NCBI GenBank assembly: GCA_014529385.2
Contig: CM043947.1
Location: 124,962,391 to 125,026,390, forward strand
Direction: 5' to 3'
DNA length: 64,000 nt
Origin: Adiantum capillus-veneris
Lineage: Eukaryota > Streptophyta > Polypodiopsida > Polypodiales > Pteridaceae
This document shows, in pieces, positions 43,950-55,140 of the stretch. The translations under genes and the position numbers were made by a program. Position 1 is the stretch's first letter, and each line of letters opens with the position of its first letter. The notes below the pieces were generated by a model that ran no database searches, was not told where the DNA came from, and worked only from the letters and a program-made list of their open reading frames with translations.

Positions 43950-44799
43950 CTAGTGCATCAAGATTTCTATCTGAATGAGATGGCTGGATATTGTTGTGAA
44001 TGCATCAAGAGTTTCAAAAAGATGAGATGGTTGCACAATGATCTAGGTACATCAAGATTTTTAGACGAGATGAGATAGATTGATTGAAAATGGATTTCTT
44101 GCTTGGAGTGTCCATGCCTTTAAGAGAAGAAGATTAGTCAATCCAAAGCGGATAGCGAGCATGTGACACTTAGATGCAGTGAATTTACGCCACCTAGTTT
44201 CTCTCTCCCTTGGCTAAAGAGCATGCAATGCACACATTCGTATCTATCTGAGAATAATTAAACTATTGCACGACCATACTCTCTTGGAATGAGTTTCAAT
44301 ACTCATTGGTGGCTAAAGAGTATCATCAATATCTGCGCTAGTAATAGTCATAGTGGACGTCTCCCATGCCATGCTAGAATAGTCTTGATCCTCTGATGGT
44401 TCATCCATCGATGTCATGGTGGCCCTTGTAAACGAGAGAATCTAGCTCTTCCAAGCTCAATGGCTATGTCCATCAATATACCTCTAGTATAGATGGACTT
44501 TGAAGTTTTCTCATCTGACCATTGAATCTTTGCTCTAAAGAAGTTAGTGATTTCCCTCTTTGAATGCCTCCCATTGTATAATCTCCTCAAGAGACTATCC
44601 CTCTGTTTGCGCAGCTCTAGAAAAATGTAATGTGGAGTGGAAGTGAATAATGGTATATGGAACAGGATGAGTAATCAATGATTGCTCAAGGTTCCTTTGA
44701 TTGATTGGAAGGGAGAGACTTACTTGACTTGATGAGAGAATGTGCAATGACCAAAACAAGAGAGAGGAAACCTTGATTGCAAAGTGCATGAGAGTGCTA
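43950..44799. other. Spacer, no gene seen
   Basis: AT-rich unassigned sequence. Its start has a local repeat: CATCAAGATTT at 43958 and 44050 with nearby GAGATGG/GATGAGAT phrases. Confidence 0.4.
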
Positions 44800-44813
44800 G
44801 AGAGAGAGAGAGA

Positions 44814-44879
<66 letters not shown>
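44800..44879. repeat. GA microsatellite
   Basis: About 80 bp of (AG)n with two single-base interruptions. Confidence 0.95.
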
Positions 44880-45667
44880 TAAGAGACAACGTTAGATGGG
44901 GTCCCAAACCCCCATGCAAGTGTCCCCCTCTATTGCTAGAGAGGCATTAGCTTTAGATCACAGAAAGTCTGGTACAATGCTTGTAGATGTTGTGGTAATT
45001 GATGACGACGATGTCGACAGCGACGATGGTGAAGACTGACGGTTGAAAATAAAAAAGGCTAGGATTGAGGATGGCTGACAATTGAGCGCAATTGTTCCAC
45101 CGATTATGAGGCTATGCAAAAAGCTGATGGACTGAAATTTGGAAATGCGGCTTGAATTCTGAATATGCTGGCTGAATTAATGGCGTTTGTGGGATGCGAC
45201 GAGGAATCTGGTATGAGAAGATGTGGTGCAACAAGGCTAGAGGTTGATCTGTTGGCGCAAATCACCAAGGCTGAAAACGTTGATCTTACTGCTGAAAACA
45301 CTGATGTTTGCGGCTGAAAACGTTAATCTTTGAAGCCTAGAAACGTTGATCTATTGCTGAGAAAACGCTTGAGAGCCTGTAGATGCATGTGCTCTATCTG
45401 TCTTCTACTTCTCCCATGCGCCCCATGGCTTCCCATAGAGGTCCCCCAACTTGGGTCGAGCAATGCAATTCCAACCCCACGATTAGATTATTTTAAAAAA
45501 TCCACTTATAATAAAATTACCTTATAAGAGGTGGTTCATATGTAGTTGGTTCTTGTGGTAAAAAATGCTCATCATTGTGTACTAGTTGTTGGTAGATGCA
45601 GACATTAAGGTGGCCATTAATTGATGGTATTGGTCAATGCAGGCATTGCTTAAAATTGTTCGATTAA
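44880..45667. other. Spacer with short GCTGAAAACGTTGAT repeats
   Basis: At 45268-45365 the phrase GCTGAAAACGTTGATCTT and variants recur four to five times at 25-30 bp steps. The neighbourhood is GC-richer than average with no stable frame. I recognise nothing in it. Confidence 0.4.
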
Positions 45668-46674
45668 TTGAAGTTGTTGGTCAATGCAGACATTAATGTG
45701 GACATTAAAATTCATGTCTAGTTGTTTAACCTCTTTTTATTTTTTGCAAAATGATATTGTATAAAACTATCCGGCCTCAATTAAGAGTTCCAGCTTGTAA
45801 CACAAATTTCACAACAAATGAGCCTAGGTGAGTAGATTGGTGGTGAAAAAGTTATTATTGAGCCCAAGTATAAAAGTAAGTTTTACCTCATTTTTAAACG
45901 TCGTCATTTAAGACGAGCTGCAATGTTATGAACACATTGAGTACAAACCGAGTTTTAAAAATTCTGCAGCTATAGCCAAAAATCTTCTTGATCTTAGGTA
46001 CATACAAAGCATACAAAAGTGCGAACGATAAGTTGTCTTTAGTAGTATGCACAATCTTCCCAATTTCCCGAACTCAATAAGAAGCAATGTGGGCACATGT
46101 GAAAATATTCACCTTAGGGAAAATCTAAAGAGAAGTGAAAAAACCATGACCACTGTCAAAGTACCACACATGGTCCACATTTTTTTCAACACATGGTCCA
46201 CATTTTTTTAATACATGCATCATGAGCACATGGGTCATATAGACATGGTACACTAAAAGTCCATTCTACATTTAAAAATTGCAATCATTGGTGTCAGTAC
46301 ATCATGTGAATCCTTGGCACTTGCCCTCACTAGATTTGTTGGCTCTACCCAAATGACAATCCCTTTGCTAGGACTTTCAATGGCAAAAATTGTAAAACAT
46401 GATAGATTATGGAGAGCCTTTCTATTTTGGTTGTTGTCATGTGCACTCTCTCTTGATTTCTAGAATGTGTGGGTCATTCCATTTCTCCTACTTGCACGCA
46501 ACTCGCATGTAGTGTGCTTCTTGGAACTTGTGTGATCATTACCTCTCTCCCACTTGCATGCACCTTGCATGTATTGTGTGTTGCTTAGCACTTGTGAGAC
46601 TAGTTGGCTACTACACATTGTCATGAAAGGACCTAGGGAGGTGTGGGAGCACAAAGAAGTAGAGCATGCCATCC

Positions 46675-46677
<3 letters not shown>
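45668..46677. repeat. Dispersed repeat, copy 2 (partner at 15360)
   Basis: Collinear with 15360-16299. Differences include a deletion of about 27 bp within the copia protease relic, a doubled ACATGGTCCACATTTTT phrase near 46165-46210, and extra sequence near 46330. The same CT microsatellite and foldback arm follow. Confidence 0.75.
45930..46175 (-). pseudogene. Copia protease relic (copy 2)
   Basis: The minus strand again reads VDHVWYFDS/T-like text (Asp codon at 46155-46157) and further down a decayed form of LYVPRI. It is a shorter version of the relic at 15.6-15.9 kb. Confidence 0.6.

Positions 46678-46738
<61 letters not shown>
46678..46738. repeat. CT microsatellite
   Basis: Uninterrupted (TC)n of about 60 bp at the same place as the CT tract of the 16.3-kb copy; the CA tract of that copy is absent. 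Confidence 0.95.
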
Positions 46739-46741
<3 letters not shown>

Positions 46742-46744
46742 TCA

Positions 46745-46860
46745 ATATTACTACTTTTGGACATGTTATCAATTTTGCTCTCAAAAACCATTCCAATGAA
46801 GCAATGTGAATAGAACTACCCTATACCTACTATTCTTGGAGTTCACTGATAGTAGATCCA
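46745..46860. repeat. Single arm of the 16.4-kb foldback
   Basis: TATTACTACTTTTGGACAT, then TCTCAAAAACCATTC and CCTATACCTACTATTCTTG match one arm of the foldback at 16340-16742. The complementary arm is missing. Confidence 0.7.
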
Positions 46861-48624
46861 AAACTTATGGAAAAACATTGAGGTAAATATTCAGCTTGTG
46901 GGATACGTTTTTTCAGTTGGTTAGTTCTTCAAATTTTGAGTGGAGATAGGCACCAAAAATCTCACCAAAAACCCTATTTTTTAGGCCTGCAAGAGTCTTC
47001 TAATGGCCCCCCTCTTTGTTGAATTTGCACAATGCATCCAAGAGTGAGCCCCTCCATGAGTCATATCATGATACAAGGTATCCAGGTTATCTTTACACAT
47101 GCATGGAGGAGCATCATTGATGAATAACAAAATATATACATGGTGGGACTAGTGTATGGAGTATTCATGGATTCCAGCTCAATGAGCACATGTATTAGAA
47201 TAATGAGTACATAAGAAAAAAATAATGGAATAATTATGGATATGGAAAAGGATATTGGAATCATATGATATGGTCCCTCTTTTGTATTATTTTGGGTGAA
47301 AGAGAAAAAAACATGTAAGTAAATGAAAATTATATAATAAACGTGACTAAGGGAGTAGAAATCAAATTTTTTTTTCACAAGGGTGAGGGTGAAAATGTGG
47401 GGGTGATTTGTATAAAAGAAAAATATGAGTTTAGAGGATGTACACACAGGCAAAAAATATACTTATGGTGCAAGAGGATGAAAAGGCGTATATAGGTTTA
47501 ATAAAACATATACTATAGGTAGCTGACATAAAATTCCCTTCACTTTTGTAGGACTTGAGATAAATTCCCTAGTTAACTTCAATGGGTTGGTGATCAGAAC
47601 ATATGACTGCTTCTCACTCACTATTTTTTGTTTTGCCAATATAAATAGGTACAAAAAAGTTAAATTTTTACCATTCTGCAGACCTATCAGCATCAAAGTT
47701 TCTATAGCCATGCTCAATACAAATAATATATGCATGTTTTCTTAGTTTCCTATTGTTCTTTATGTTTATAAGGATCCATGGAGCATGTCAAAAGAATAAT
47801 ACATCTCTTACCAAGGGGGATCTTGGGGACAAAGATGAAGTGCTAAATACAGCAAACATGAAAAAACTGGGTTCAGCATTATGAGTTGTATAATCCCATA
47901 GAAACTATTCAATATCTAGCCAAATTTGATCCTTATGCTAGATATGGTTACTACCTACAAAATGCATGTAGTTGTCACAAGAAACTAACAATATTGAAAA
48001 GAATATACTTGATATACTAGAATGTTTCGTTTTCTTCTATAATCGAAAAAATCAACCATCGTTGTGTACTATGAAAAATAGGGTATTAGGTGCCCCAAAA
48101 CTCAAGGAATATTAGCTTTATGCTACAATATGTGACTTAGAAAATAAAAAATGCATTTGGATATCATGAAATCCACCAAAAAAATCATAGAAGAGCTAAA
48201 ATTGGCTAAAAAACAGGATTTGACAATTTTTGTAATTAGGTCATAACTCACAACTTTAATATTTATTTCTCCCTAGAAGCATCAGGACATGTTGAGGACT
48301 ACTAAAGATAGTTCTCTAGCATTGTACACCTCACAAAAATGAATTCTAGACTGGTATAGTTGCAAAAAGTTGAAAAAAGCCAAAAACAACACCCTTTTTT
48401 TCACACATTTAAGGTTGTGAAATGTTGTGCAAGGACAAGGTTAAAGATGGAACTGATATTCCAAAAAAATGTCAAGTTTTTTTCATCTCACGAGACAACT
48501 TTCTAGATAGATAGAACCTCAAAATCCATTTTGAAACTCTTGACATAATTCAAGGAAAATGGTCACTTAACAGGACATAAAAGTGTCCCAGGACATAAAA
48601 GTTTCCCATTACCAACCTAGTGAT
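46861..48624. other. Unassigned AT-rich spacer
   Basis: Minus-strand frames of 130 codons (47061-47453) and 90 codons (47463-47735) are Ile/Phe/Leu-rich and look like translations of AT-rich DNA. A duplicated phrase CAGGACATAAAAGT lies at 48571 and 48590. No gene is supported. Confidence 0.4.
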
Positions 48625-49450
48625 ATTGTGGTAGCCATTGACTACCTTACCGGGTGAGTAGAGGCAAAGGCAGTGAAGTAGGCAAATGCTCAGGTTGTGG
48701 CTCAATTTGTTTCTGATAACATTTGTTGTCATTTTGGGGAGCCATGGGTGCTCATTTCTAGAAGAGGGTACGGATTTAGAACCAAGCTTATACGGGCATT
48801 GGTTGAGAAACTGGGCATTCAACAACGGTTCTCTTTGCCCTATCCTCCGCAATGCAATGGTCTAGTGGAGAGTGCAAATGGGAAAATTATCAACATGTTG
48901 ACAAAGTATGTTTAGAAGCAAGAAGTAGAGTAGGAGGTGAATCTCAGGAAGTGTTTATGGGGTTACAAAGTGGCTACTAACTGCACTATGTTCGAGTTGG
49001 TATATGGTAAGAAAGTAGTGTTGTCAGTGCATACACAACTAGGTGCTTTGAAGGGAATGTGGTGAACTGATGCCACATAGCACGAGACATTACAAGACCA
49101 GATTGCCAATCTTAAAGCTTTGTGGATGGACAGAGAGGAAACAATAGACTACTATGTGAAGCAACGAGAGAAACAGATTGCCAAGTTCATTTAATGATTT
49201 TCGGATAAGAAGATAGTGAAAGGAGACCTGGTGATGAAATATGAGAGCTATTTGGATTTTACCTTCCAGAAAAAGTGGATCGGGCCGTACAGAGTCCAAA
49301 AGAATTTTCCTAATGGGAAAAGTTAGCGGGCACAAACAAATGGTAAGCTGCTTAGAAACAGGGTGAATGGTGTGCGGCTTAAGGTGTACTTTGATAGGAG
49401 TTTGGTGTCGGAGAGGAATTAGATTGTAACCAAGGGGGTTGGGAAATCCG
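48625..49450 (+). pseudogene. Gypsy 3: integrase core and C-terminal end
   Basis: The text IVVAIDYLT near 48625 starts an integrase core, followed by an open frame 48697-48915 with WVLISRRGYGFRTKLI and YPPQCNGLVESANGKI (catalytic Glu in LVES). After stops the C-terminal part reads GDLVMKYESYLDFTFQKKW and RVNGVRLKVYFDRSLVSE (to about 49420). The second Asp position (S-D-R-G) has become Ser-Arg-Arg-Gly. It belongs to the same family as the element at 53.5-55.1 kb. Front domains are missing. Confidence 0.8.
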
Positions 49451-50281
49451 CCTAAGGAGGACAAAAGGCAATAGAGAGTCATCTTTGTACATACTGTACA
49501 AGGTGTACGTGGTGTGTCGATGGTGAACTATCTACGAAAGAGAGTGGTGGATGCTCTCTCAGTGGTGTGGATGCACCGGTAGAACTGCTACCACACCAAC
49601 CACTGCCTCTAGAACGATGCCTACCTCATCTCGAGGATGAACCACCCGTCAGTGTAGGAGGCACACTAGTCCTAAGCGTATGGGGGTACACTAGAGTGAG
49701 GTGTGGGGCCGCTCGATGTAGGGACCACACTAGTCCTAGGCGAAGGGTCGGCCGTAGTAGGTCTAGAGGGACCTTCTGCCCAAAGGTGCTCTGCCATCGC
49801 GATCTGCTCTGGTGTGAAATGAGACAAAAACGAGCCTATGTGCGCGGGTGACATGCCGGTCGGAGTGACAGGAAAACTGAAACTAGGAGAGTATGGCTCA
49901 TTGTAAAGCTAATCTTCAAGATGTCTTGGATGTAGCCAAAGTATTCAAGCTCGCTAGTCTCTGTATTCTCATCCCTGGCACTACTCCTACTTTCTTGGAC
50001 GAAGCTTTTGCCCTAACACCACTATTGAAAGTGACCCTTTGTTCGTCAATCAGTTTCACTCTAAAGTGCGTTCGATGAAACCACAAAGATCCATATTATT
50101 GATACTGTGGCCACAAAATTGAAACAGACTAAAAGTTATTAAAGCAAACTAATCTTCATGTGGAGCTTGAAAAGGAAGTTGTGAAATATACATGCCAATT
50201 GCAACCCCTTGACATCTCCTCTTCCTCTTCAGTAATCAACACTCCATTCCTCTTTGCCTCTGAGAGTGTCGCATCTAACCA
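49451..50281. other. GC-rich segment before the CACTA fragment
   Basis: 49500-49890 is distinctly GC-rich. On the minus strand 49854-49672 reads IGSFLSHFTPEQIAMAEHLW followed by Pro/Ser/Thr-rich sequence, which looks more protein-like than the opposite plus frame. It may be the downstream part of the CACTA transposase gene on the same strand, but I could not link them. CACTAGTCCTA occurs twice (49667 and 49727). Confidence 0.35.
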
Positions 50282-50640
50282 CTACCCAGTTGGAGAGTCA
50301 TGCAATTTCTGAAGATGATCTGGAAAACGAAGGTTTCTAGTTGCACGGTTGCGCTTGAATTGAAGGCGATCTGTCAAACGTTGTTGCTTTGCACGAGAAT
50401 CAGCAGGTACCCGCATCACATCATCTGTCGATCTAGTATTTGAGTGCCATGTCATCAAAGTGGCTATGGACTTGCACCTGAACATGCTCTTTATTCTTGG
50501 AATGATAGGAAAGTGTCGAAGGACCTTTGCAGGGATACGTTTTCCTTGTGTGTCCTCCCTGTACCTGTTTGATCCACAATTGGGACACTGTTCCAGGTTT
50601 GTATACTCATTGTCAGAAGTTGGGTCAGTCAAATTCAGGG
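50282..50640 (-). pseudogene. CACTA (En/Spm) transposase fragment, TNP2-like
   Basis: The 116-codon minus-strand frame contains CPNCGSNRYRED, then GKRIPAKVLRHFPIIPRIK, then MFRCKSIATLMTWH and DVMRVPADS. This is the ordered motif series of the TNP2 domain: a C-x-x-C zinc patch, the P-A-K-V-L-R-Y/H-F-P-I/L-I-P-R box, and the W-H...M-R-H-P-A-D-S box. Transposases of this group cut and paste CACTA elements. Only this fragment survives; no CACTA terminal repeats were found, and a gypsy integrase abuts it at about 50670. Confidence 0.78.
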
Positions 50641-50672
50641 GATAGAATGTCTGATCATCCTATATTACCTCA

Positions 50673-51716
50673 AAACCTTTTCAAAAGTGGGGAATGGACA
50701 TTGTTGGACCTGTTAAGCCCACTATCAGTGAAGGATGTAAGTACATTTTGGCGAGTAAAGATTATTGTACCAAGTGGGTGGAAGTTGTTGCTCTCAAAGA
50801 CAATAAAGTTGAGAGTGTAGCCAGATTTCTGTATCATAACATCATGACAAGGTTTGGGTGTCTTGTGGAGTTGGTGAGTGACAGAGGAAGCCATTTTTTG
50901 AATGAGGTAATTTTTGAATTAACATAAACTCACATGATTATGCATAAAAAGTCCACAGCTTATCATCCTCAAGCTAATCGACACGCTAAAAGCACCAATA
51001 AGACTTTGGTGAAGATATTGAAGAAAATTGTTCAAGATAACAAGAAGGATTAGGATCAGAAGCTTGATTCAACATTATGGTCATTTAGGATAGCTTTCAA
51101 GGTCACCACAGGTAGGACTCCATTCAAATTGGTATATGGTCTAGAAGCTGTGGTTCCTATAGAATTTGTGGTACCCAGTCTTAGAGTAACTGCAAAAAAA
51201 ATGAGTCCCAAATTATCTGTCAGGTACAAGAGAAAATATTTGTTGTAGTTAGAAGAGGACAAGTTAATAAGTTCATTTTTATTTGAAGTGATTCAAAAAA
51301 GGAGGAAAGCTTGGGTGAGTATGAATGTTAAGTTTAAGGTTTTTGAGGTTGGAGATTGGGTTATGTTGTATAACTCCAGATTAGGGCCACATCCAGGTAA
51401 GTTAACTTTGAGATATATTGGTCCATATAAGATTGTCCAGGATTTGGGACAGGGAACTTTCTTAATTGCTGATGTTTTTGGTACCATGGTTGAAAAACTT
51501 GTTAATGGGTTCAGATTAAACAAGTTTGAAGGGAAACCACCCCATTTGGAATGGCCATTAGCAGGATTGATTCAGCCAGAAGAGTTTGCAAAAAGCAGTC
51601 TAGATACAAGGTTTGGAGCTTTGCAATTTCAAAAGGGGATGACCACCAATAGTGTTGAGATTAACAGTACAATGCATAGCAGCTTCATAATAGGAGATGG
51701 CAATCAATATTTATAG
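50673..51716 (+). pseudogene. Gypsy 4: integrase core and C-terminus
   Basis: The core starts PFQKWGMDIVGPVK (first Asp). DYCTKWVEVVAL follows, then LVELVSDRGSHFLNEV (second Asp) to a stop at 50925. The HPQAN...AKSTNKTL part has Lys in place of the catalytic Glu. RTPFKLVYGLEAVVPIEF follows after another stop. The last frame, 51288-51716, is open and carries the tail (VFEVGDWVMLYNSRLG, LTLRYIGPYKIVQDLG). It is close in style to the integrase of the giant element but is a separate, shorter relic. Confidence 0.85.
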
Positions 51717-51970
51717 TTTCTCAATCGGACTATATGAATACCTAGTGTCCGAGTTTTGCTCATTGGATGTTTCTGGGTCGGAATTTTTAATGGAGATTTG
51801 ATAATTTATATTGAAAAACGAGAGGATTCTCCACTAAGTGTAATCATAGTGCACTGTGTACTATTTGACGTGGGAGAAAAGCAAAGTGCGTTTTTTGCAA
51901 GTGAACCATCGCCTCTGTCAAGCTTCCCTGTGCCTTATGTTGTCCCCATATTTTTTCAAGTACACGCCCA
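51717..51970. other. Junction after gypsy 4 integrase
   Basis: No motif is seen. Overlapping short frames extend into the following accessory frame. Confidence 0.3.
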
Positions 51971-52886
51971 CCCTGCACATACCTTCATTCATGGTGAAAG
52001 GGAAGACAAATGTAGCCATGCAGCCCAAGGTAGAGCAGGATGAGCAGCCAAGAAGGTTGTGTCGCGAGGGGCAAGTCCTGAGTGTTGACATCAGCAGCCT
52101 GGAGGACGAGGAGGCTTTTTGGGAGAAGAAGAGGTGGCCGCAGAAACTCCTCTTAGCACAGCAAAACTGCAGCAGTCCTTGATGGATCCTTTTATGGATT
52201 TTAAGGTATCTCTCGACTTGACAATGGACATTAATGTGGAATGGCTACAAAGCGTATGTTTGCATGATTTTGCAACTTTGCCATGGGATGACTAGAGATA
52301 GAATTATTATGCAAAGTCACAATTAGATATTCTTAGGAAAACCAAGGGTATGATTACTAGTACAATATCTTTTTCCTTGGAGTTGATTTCACAAGTATTT
52401 CTTTTGCCATTGAAGGGTATCATCACCATTCCTAGATATTCTGAAGTTTTGTTGAAGAAGGAGTTTGGGACTATAAAGGGTAATAGGAAATACCATATGC
52501 TGAAGAATGTTAATTCCTCCAAGAGGGAGTAGCTCAAATGGTATTTGGAGAGATTATGTTTTCTCATAAAGTTTGACTATATGTCAAACGAAAACTATAG
52601 ACCCTTATGTTTTGCAGAGCAAGGGGGTAAAGTGAGTTGGGCACATTGACTGTATGATAAAATTGCAGCTGAGATCTATATGTCAGACAAAAGAAAGGCT
52701 CAGAATGGAAGCAGGTTGTCTGCATTTTTAGCAGCAATGTTCAGTTTTTCACAAAAACTCCTCAGTGAACAGAAGGAGGCAGATGATAACACAGGTGCAA
52801 GTTTATTAGGCAGAATAGAGGTGTTGAACGAGGATGAGAATTCAGCCCAAAAGGTAGAGCTGCCAGCAGATGTGCAAAGAGTTTGA
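51971..52886 (+). pseudogene. Unrecognised accessory frame downstream of gypsy 4 integrase
   Basis: A sense frame begins MVKGKTNVAMQPKVEQDEQP near 51993 and continues, with three stops and one shift, for about 300 codons. Later parts read ELISQVFLLPLKGIITIPR, then RLCFLIKFDYMSNENYRPL, VSWAHxLYDKIAAEIYM and LSAFLAAMFSFSQKLL, ending in an acidic tail. The pattern (I-x-x-V-F-x-L-P-x-x-G, then basic region, then W-A) suggests one folded domain of about 200 residues. I do not recognise it. It could be an accessory protein of gypsy 4 or gag of the element that follows. Confidence 0.5.
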
Positions 52887-52889
52887 TGA

Positions 52890-53535
52890 AGAGGCAAATT
52901 TCTTTGATGATTGGGGCATTCTCTCTTCAAAGTATTCATATTTGGCATGTGACACGGACTTTGAGGGTATAGGTATGCCACCTATGTGCATGCTTTGGAG
53001 AGCAACAAACTTTTATTGTGTTTCATTATCTTGATTCAGTTTGTATGGCATATACAGTGCTGGCTTGTGGATGAGTGCCATAAACATTATGCTTATAGTT
53101 AGTTTTGTACTTGTGTTTATTTGTTTTTTTTTTCTTTATGGCATATACAATGCCAGTTTGTGGCTAACGCCATTGACATTATGCTTGTAGCTGAACTTGG
53201 TTTTATGATTTATTATCTAGGCTTGAGTCATTTGAGCTTTATGTCCAATATGTTCACTTTTAGTATTGCAATGTAAATTTGTTTATGAGTCTAAATTTTA
53301 GAAGGTCTATGAACTTAATTTCAATAAAATATTAATAGTGCATACCTATTATGTTCTTGAAAGGTGTTTCAGTATGGAAGTATGTTCCATACATACCTAA
53401 AATATGTCGTACACTACGTACCTTTCCACCTTGCTAGTAGGTCTCATTTGGAAGATATTCTGTTAACAAGGGTACTAATTTGCCAATTAATCCAAGGGTG
53501 GTGAGAAAACAAGTTGGGGAAGAGCCGAACTTAGA
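52890..53535. other. Spacer with a local 63-bp duplication
   Basis: A block beginning ATGGCATATACA at about 53046 recurs at about 53140 (both with CATTATGCTT and TAG) with about one difference in six, separated by a T-rich stretch. No gene is seen. Confidence 0.5.
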
Positions 53536-53539
53536 AGAA

Positions 53540-53970
53540 GGTTTTGTGATGTGGTTTGATTGAGCACAGAGAAGGGTGGTGTAGAAAGGACAAGGAGTAG
53601 TGATGATACATGATCCACAAGGTAAGGTTGTCTTTTTTAATGCTTATGATCTCAAAGATATCCACACAAACAACATAAAAATAAGGTTATCTTCTTTAAG
53701 GCTTATGAGGATGAGTACTTGGCCCTCCATCTGGGTCTGAAGCAGTGTGTGGAGTTTGGCATTTACAAGATCATAGTGAAAGGGGATGCACTCTTGGTCA
53801 TCAACAAGAAACTTTTGGGGTAGTGGCAGGCCAATAATGACTCTCTTAAGAATTGGTTTTTTCCATTAATAAGCTATTTTGAAGAAGTGTACTTCAAGCA
53901 TGTCAAAAGAGAGGAGAATCAGGTAGTTGATAAAATGGCTAGTAGTCGTGTGCAAGTACATGTAGCATGA
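53540..53970 (+). pseudogene. Archaeal-type RNase H (aRNH) remnant
   Basis: The front reads VVMIHDPQGKVVFFNAYDL. After an internal duplication of about 62 bp (AAGGTTGTCTT / AAGGTTATCTT) the frame goes on EDEYLALHLGLKQCVEFGIY, KIIVKGDALLVINKK, and EEVYFKHVKREENQVVDKMA. This is the pattern of plant/archaeal-type RNase H: E-Y-x-A-L-x-x-G-L, then G-D-x-x-L-V, then the H-V-x-R-x-x-N-x-x-A-D helix (here V-V-D). The first catalytic Asp sits beside a stop. Tat elements carry such a domain beside their own RNase H. Confidence 0.75.
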
Positions 53971-54059
53971 CTATATATAGCACATGCATGGCACATATGC
54001 AAATAGGGAGATTTTGAGGGAGATTAATGTTTTTAAATCACAATACAATGCTCATTGGA

Positions 54060-55110
54060 TATGTCCAAGCTACAAAGGAAGAGGGTTGCTCAAATAGACC
54101 AATTTTACTTTGGTGGGAAAAGATCCAATGGTTGCAATGGAGTATTGAGGAGAGTCCTCTACAAGGAGGATTTTGGTATGGTTTTGGAGCAATGTCACGA
54201 GAAAAGTGGACATCAAGGGAAAGATCAGGTACTCTTCCTTGTTCTTTGAGCTGGTTTTTGGTGGCCTTGCAAGATGTTCACTAATGGTGCGAGAGCAGTC
54301 ATTAGTGTCAAACCATGGCATAATGGAGGGTGATAAAAGGGAGTCACAAGGGGCTATCATAGCTCTAAACACATTCAAGAAGTGCAGTTTGGATGCCATT
54401 GGTCCACTTCCTGGGTTGGAAAGTAGTAAGAAGTGTATTGCGGTAGCCATTGACTGTCTCACCAAATGATTTAAAGCAAAGGCAATGAAAGAGGTAAATG
54501 CTCACATACTTGCTCAATTGTTTTTTATTGCATTTGCTATCATTTTGGAGTTCCTTGGGTGTTAATTTTTGATAGAGTTCAAGGAGTTCAAAGCAAGATG
54601 GTGTATGCACTACTAGAAAAATTGGGCATTCAAGACATGTTCTCTTAATGCCAATGGACAAATTGTCAAAATGCTTAGTATATGTATAATCTGGTAGAGG
54701 GTTGGGAAGCTAATCTTGAAAAATGTTTGTGGGCTTATAGAACATCTTATAAGGTCTCCACCAAATTTACCCCATATGAATTGGTTTATGGAAAAGAGGT
54801 GGTGCTACCTGTTCATGTCTAGTTCGGTGCATTAAAGGGCATGTGGTGTGTTAATAGAGCTTACCAAGATGTTTTCCAAGATAGAATTACTTTCCTTGAA
54901 GCATCGAGGATGGACAAAGAGGTTGTGGTATACTTTTTAGAAGAATTTCAAGAAGTGTATAGGTCCATGTAAGGTTTACAAAGCTTTTTCCAATGGTACC
55001 TATCAATTGGTGTGGTTAAGTGGTAAACATCTAAAACACAGGGTGAATGGTGTGCGTCTCAAGTTATACTTTGACAGGGAATTGGTGTCGGATGTGCACT
55101 AAGTTGTAGC
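54060..55110 (+). pseudogene. Gypsy 5 integrase remnant
   Basis: The zinc module is readable as LYKEDFGMVLEQCHEKSGHQ followed by a stop (about 54155-54250). The core starts SLDAIGPLPG (54390) with VAIDCLTK, then after shifts KVSTKFTPYELVYGKEVVLP (54750-54815). The tail reads FSNGTYQLV and HRVNGVRLKLYFDRELVSD (to 55100). Many stops are present. It is the most complete member of the gypsy 3/5 family here. Confidence 0.75.
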
Positions 55111-55140
55111 TGAAGGGGTTGGGCAACCCGTCTAAAGGGA

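Larger units (their letters stand above)
53540..55140 (+). mobile_element. Gypsy 5: archaeal-type RNase H plus integrase relic
   Basis: An archaeal-type RNase H at 53540-53970 is followed by integrase zinc domain, core and tail to about 55110, then a purine-rich AAAGGGAGG at 55133. Order and the extra RNase H match the Tat lineage of plant Ty3/gypsy. Gag, protease and reverse transcriptase are not present upstream. The 3' end matches gypsy 3 at 49.3-49.45 kb closely. Confidence 0.75.

Noticed and set aside
46554-46799. Open frames of 61-81 codons on both strands
   Set aside because: Again microsatellite translation (SLSLSL, RERERE).
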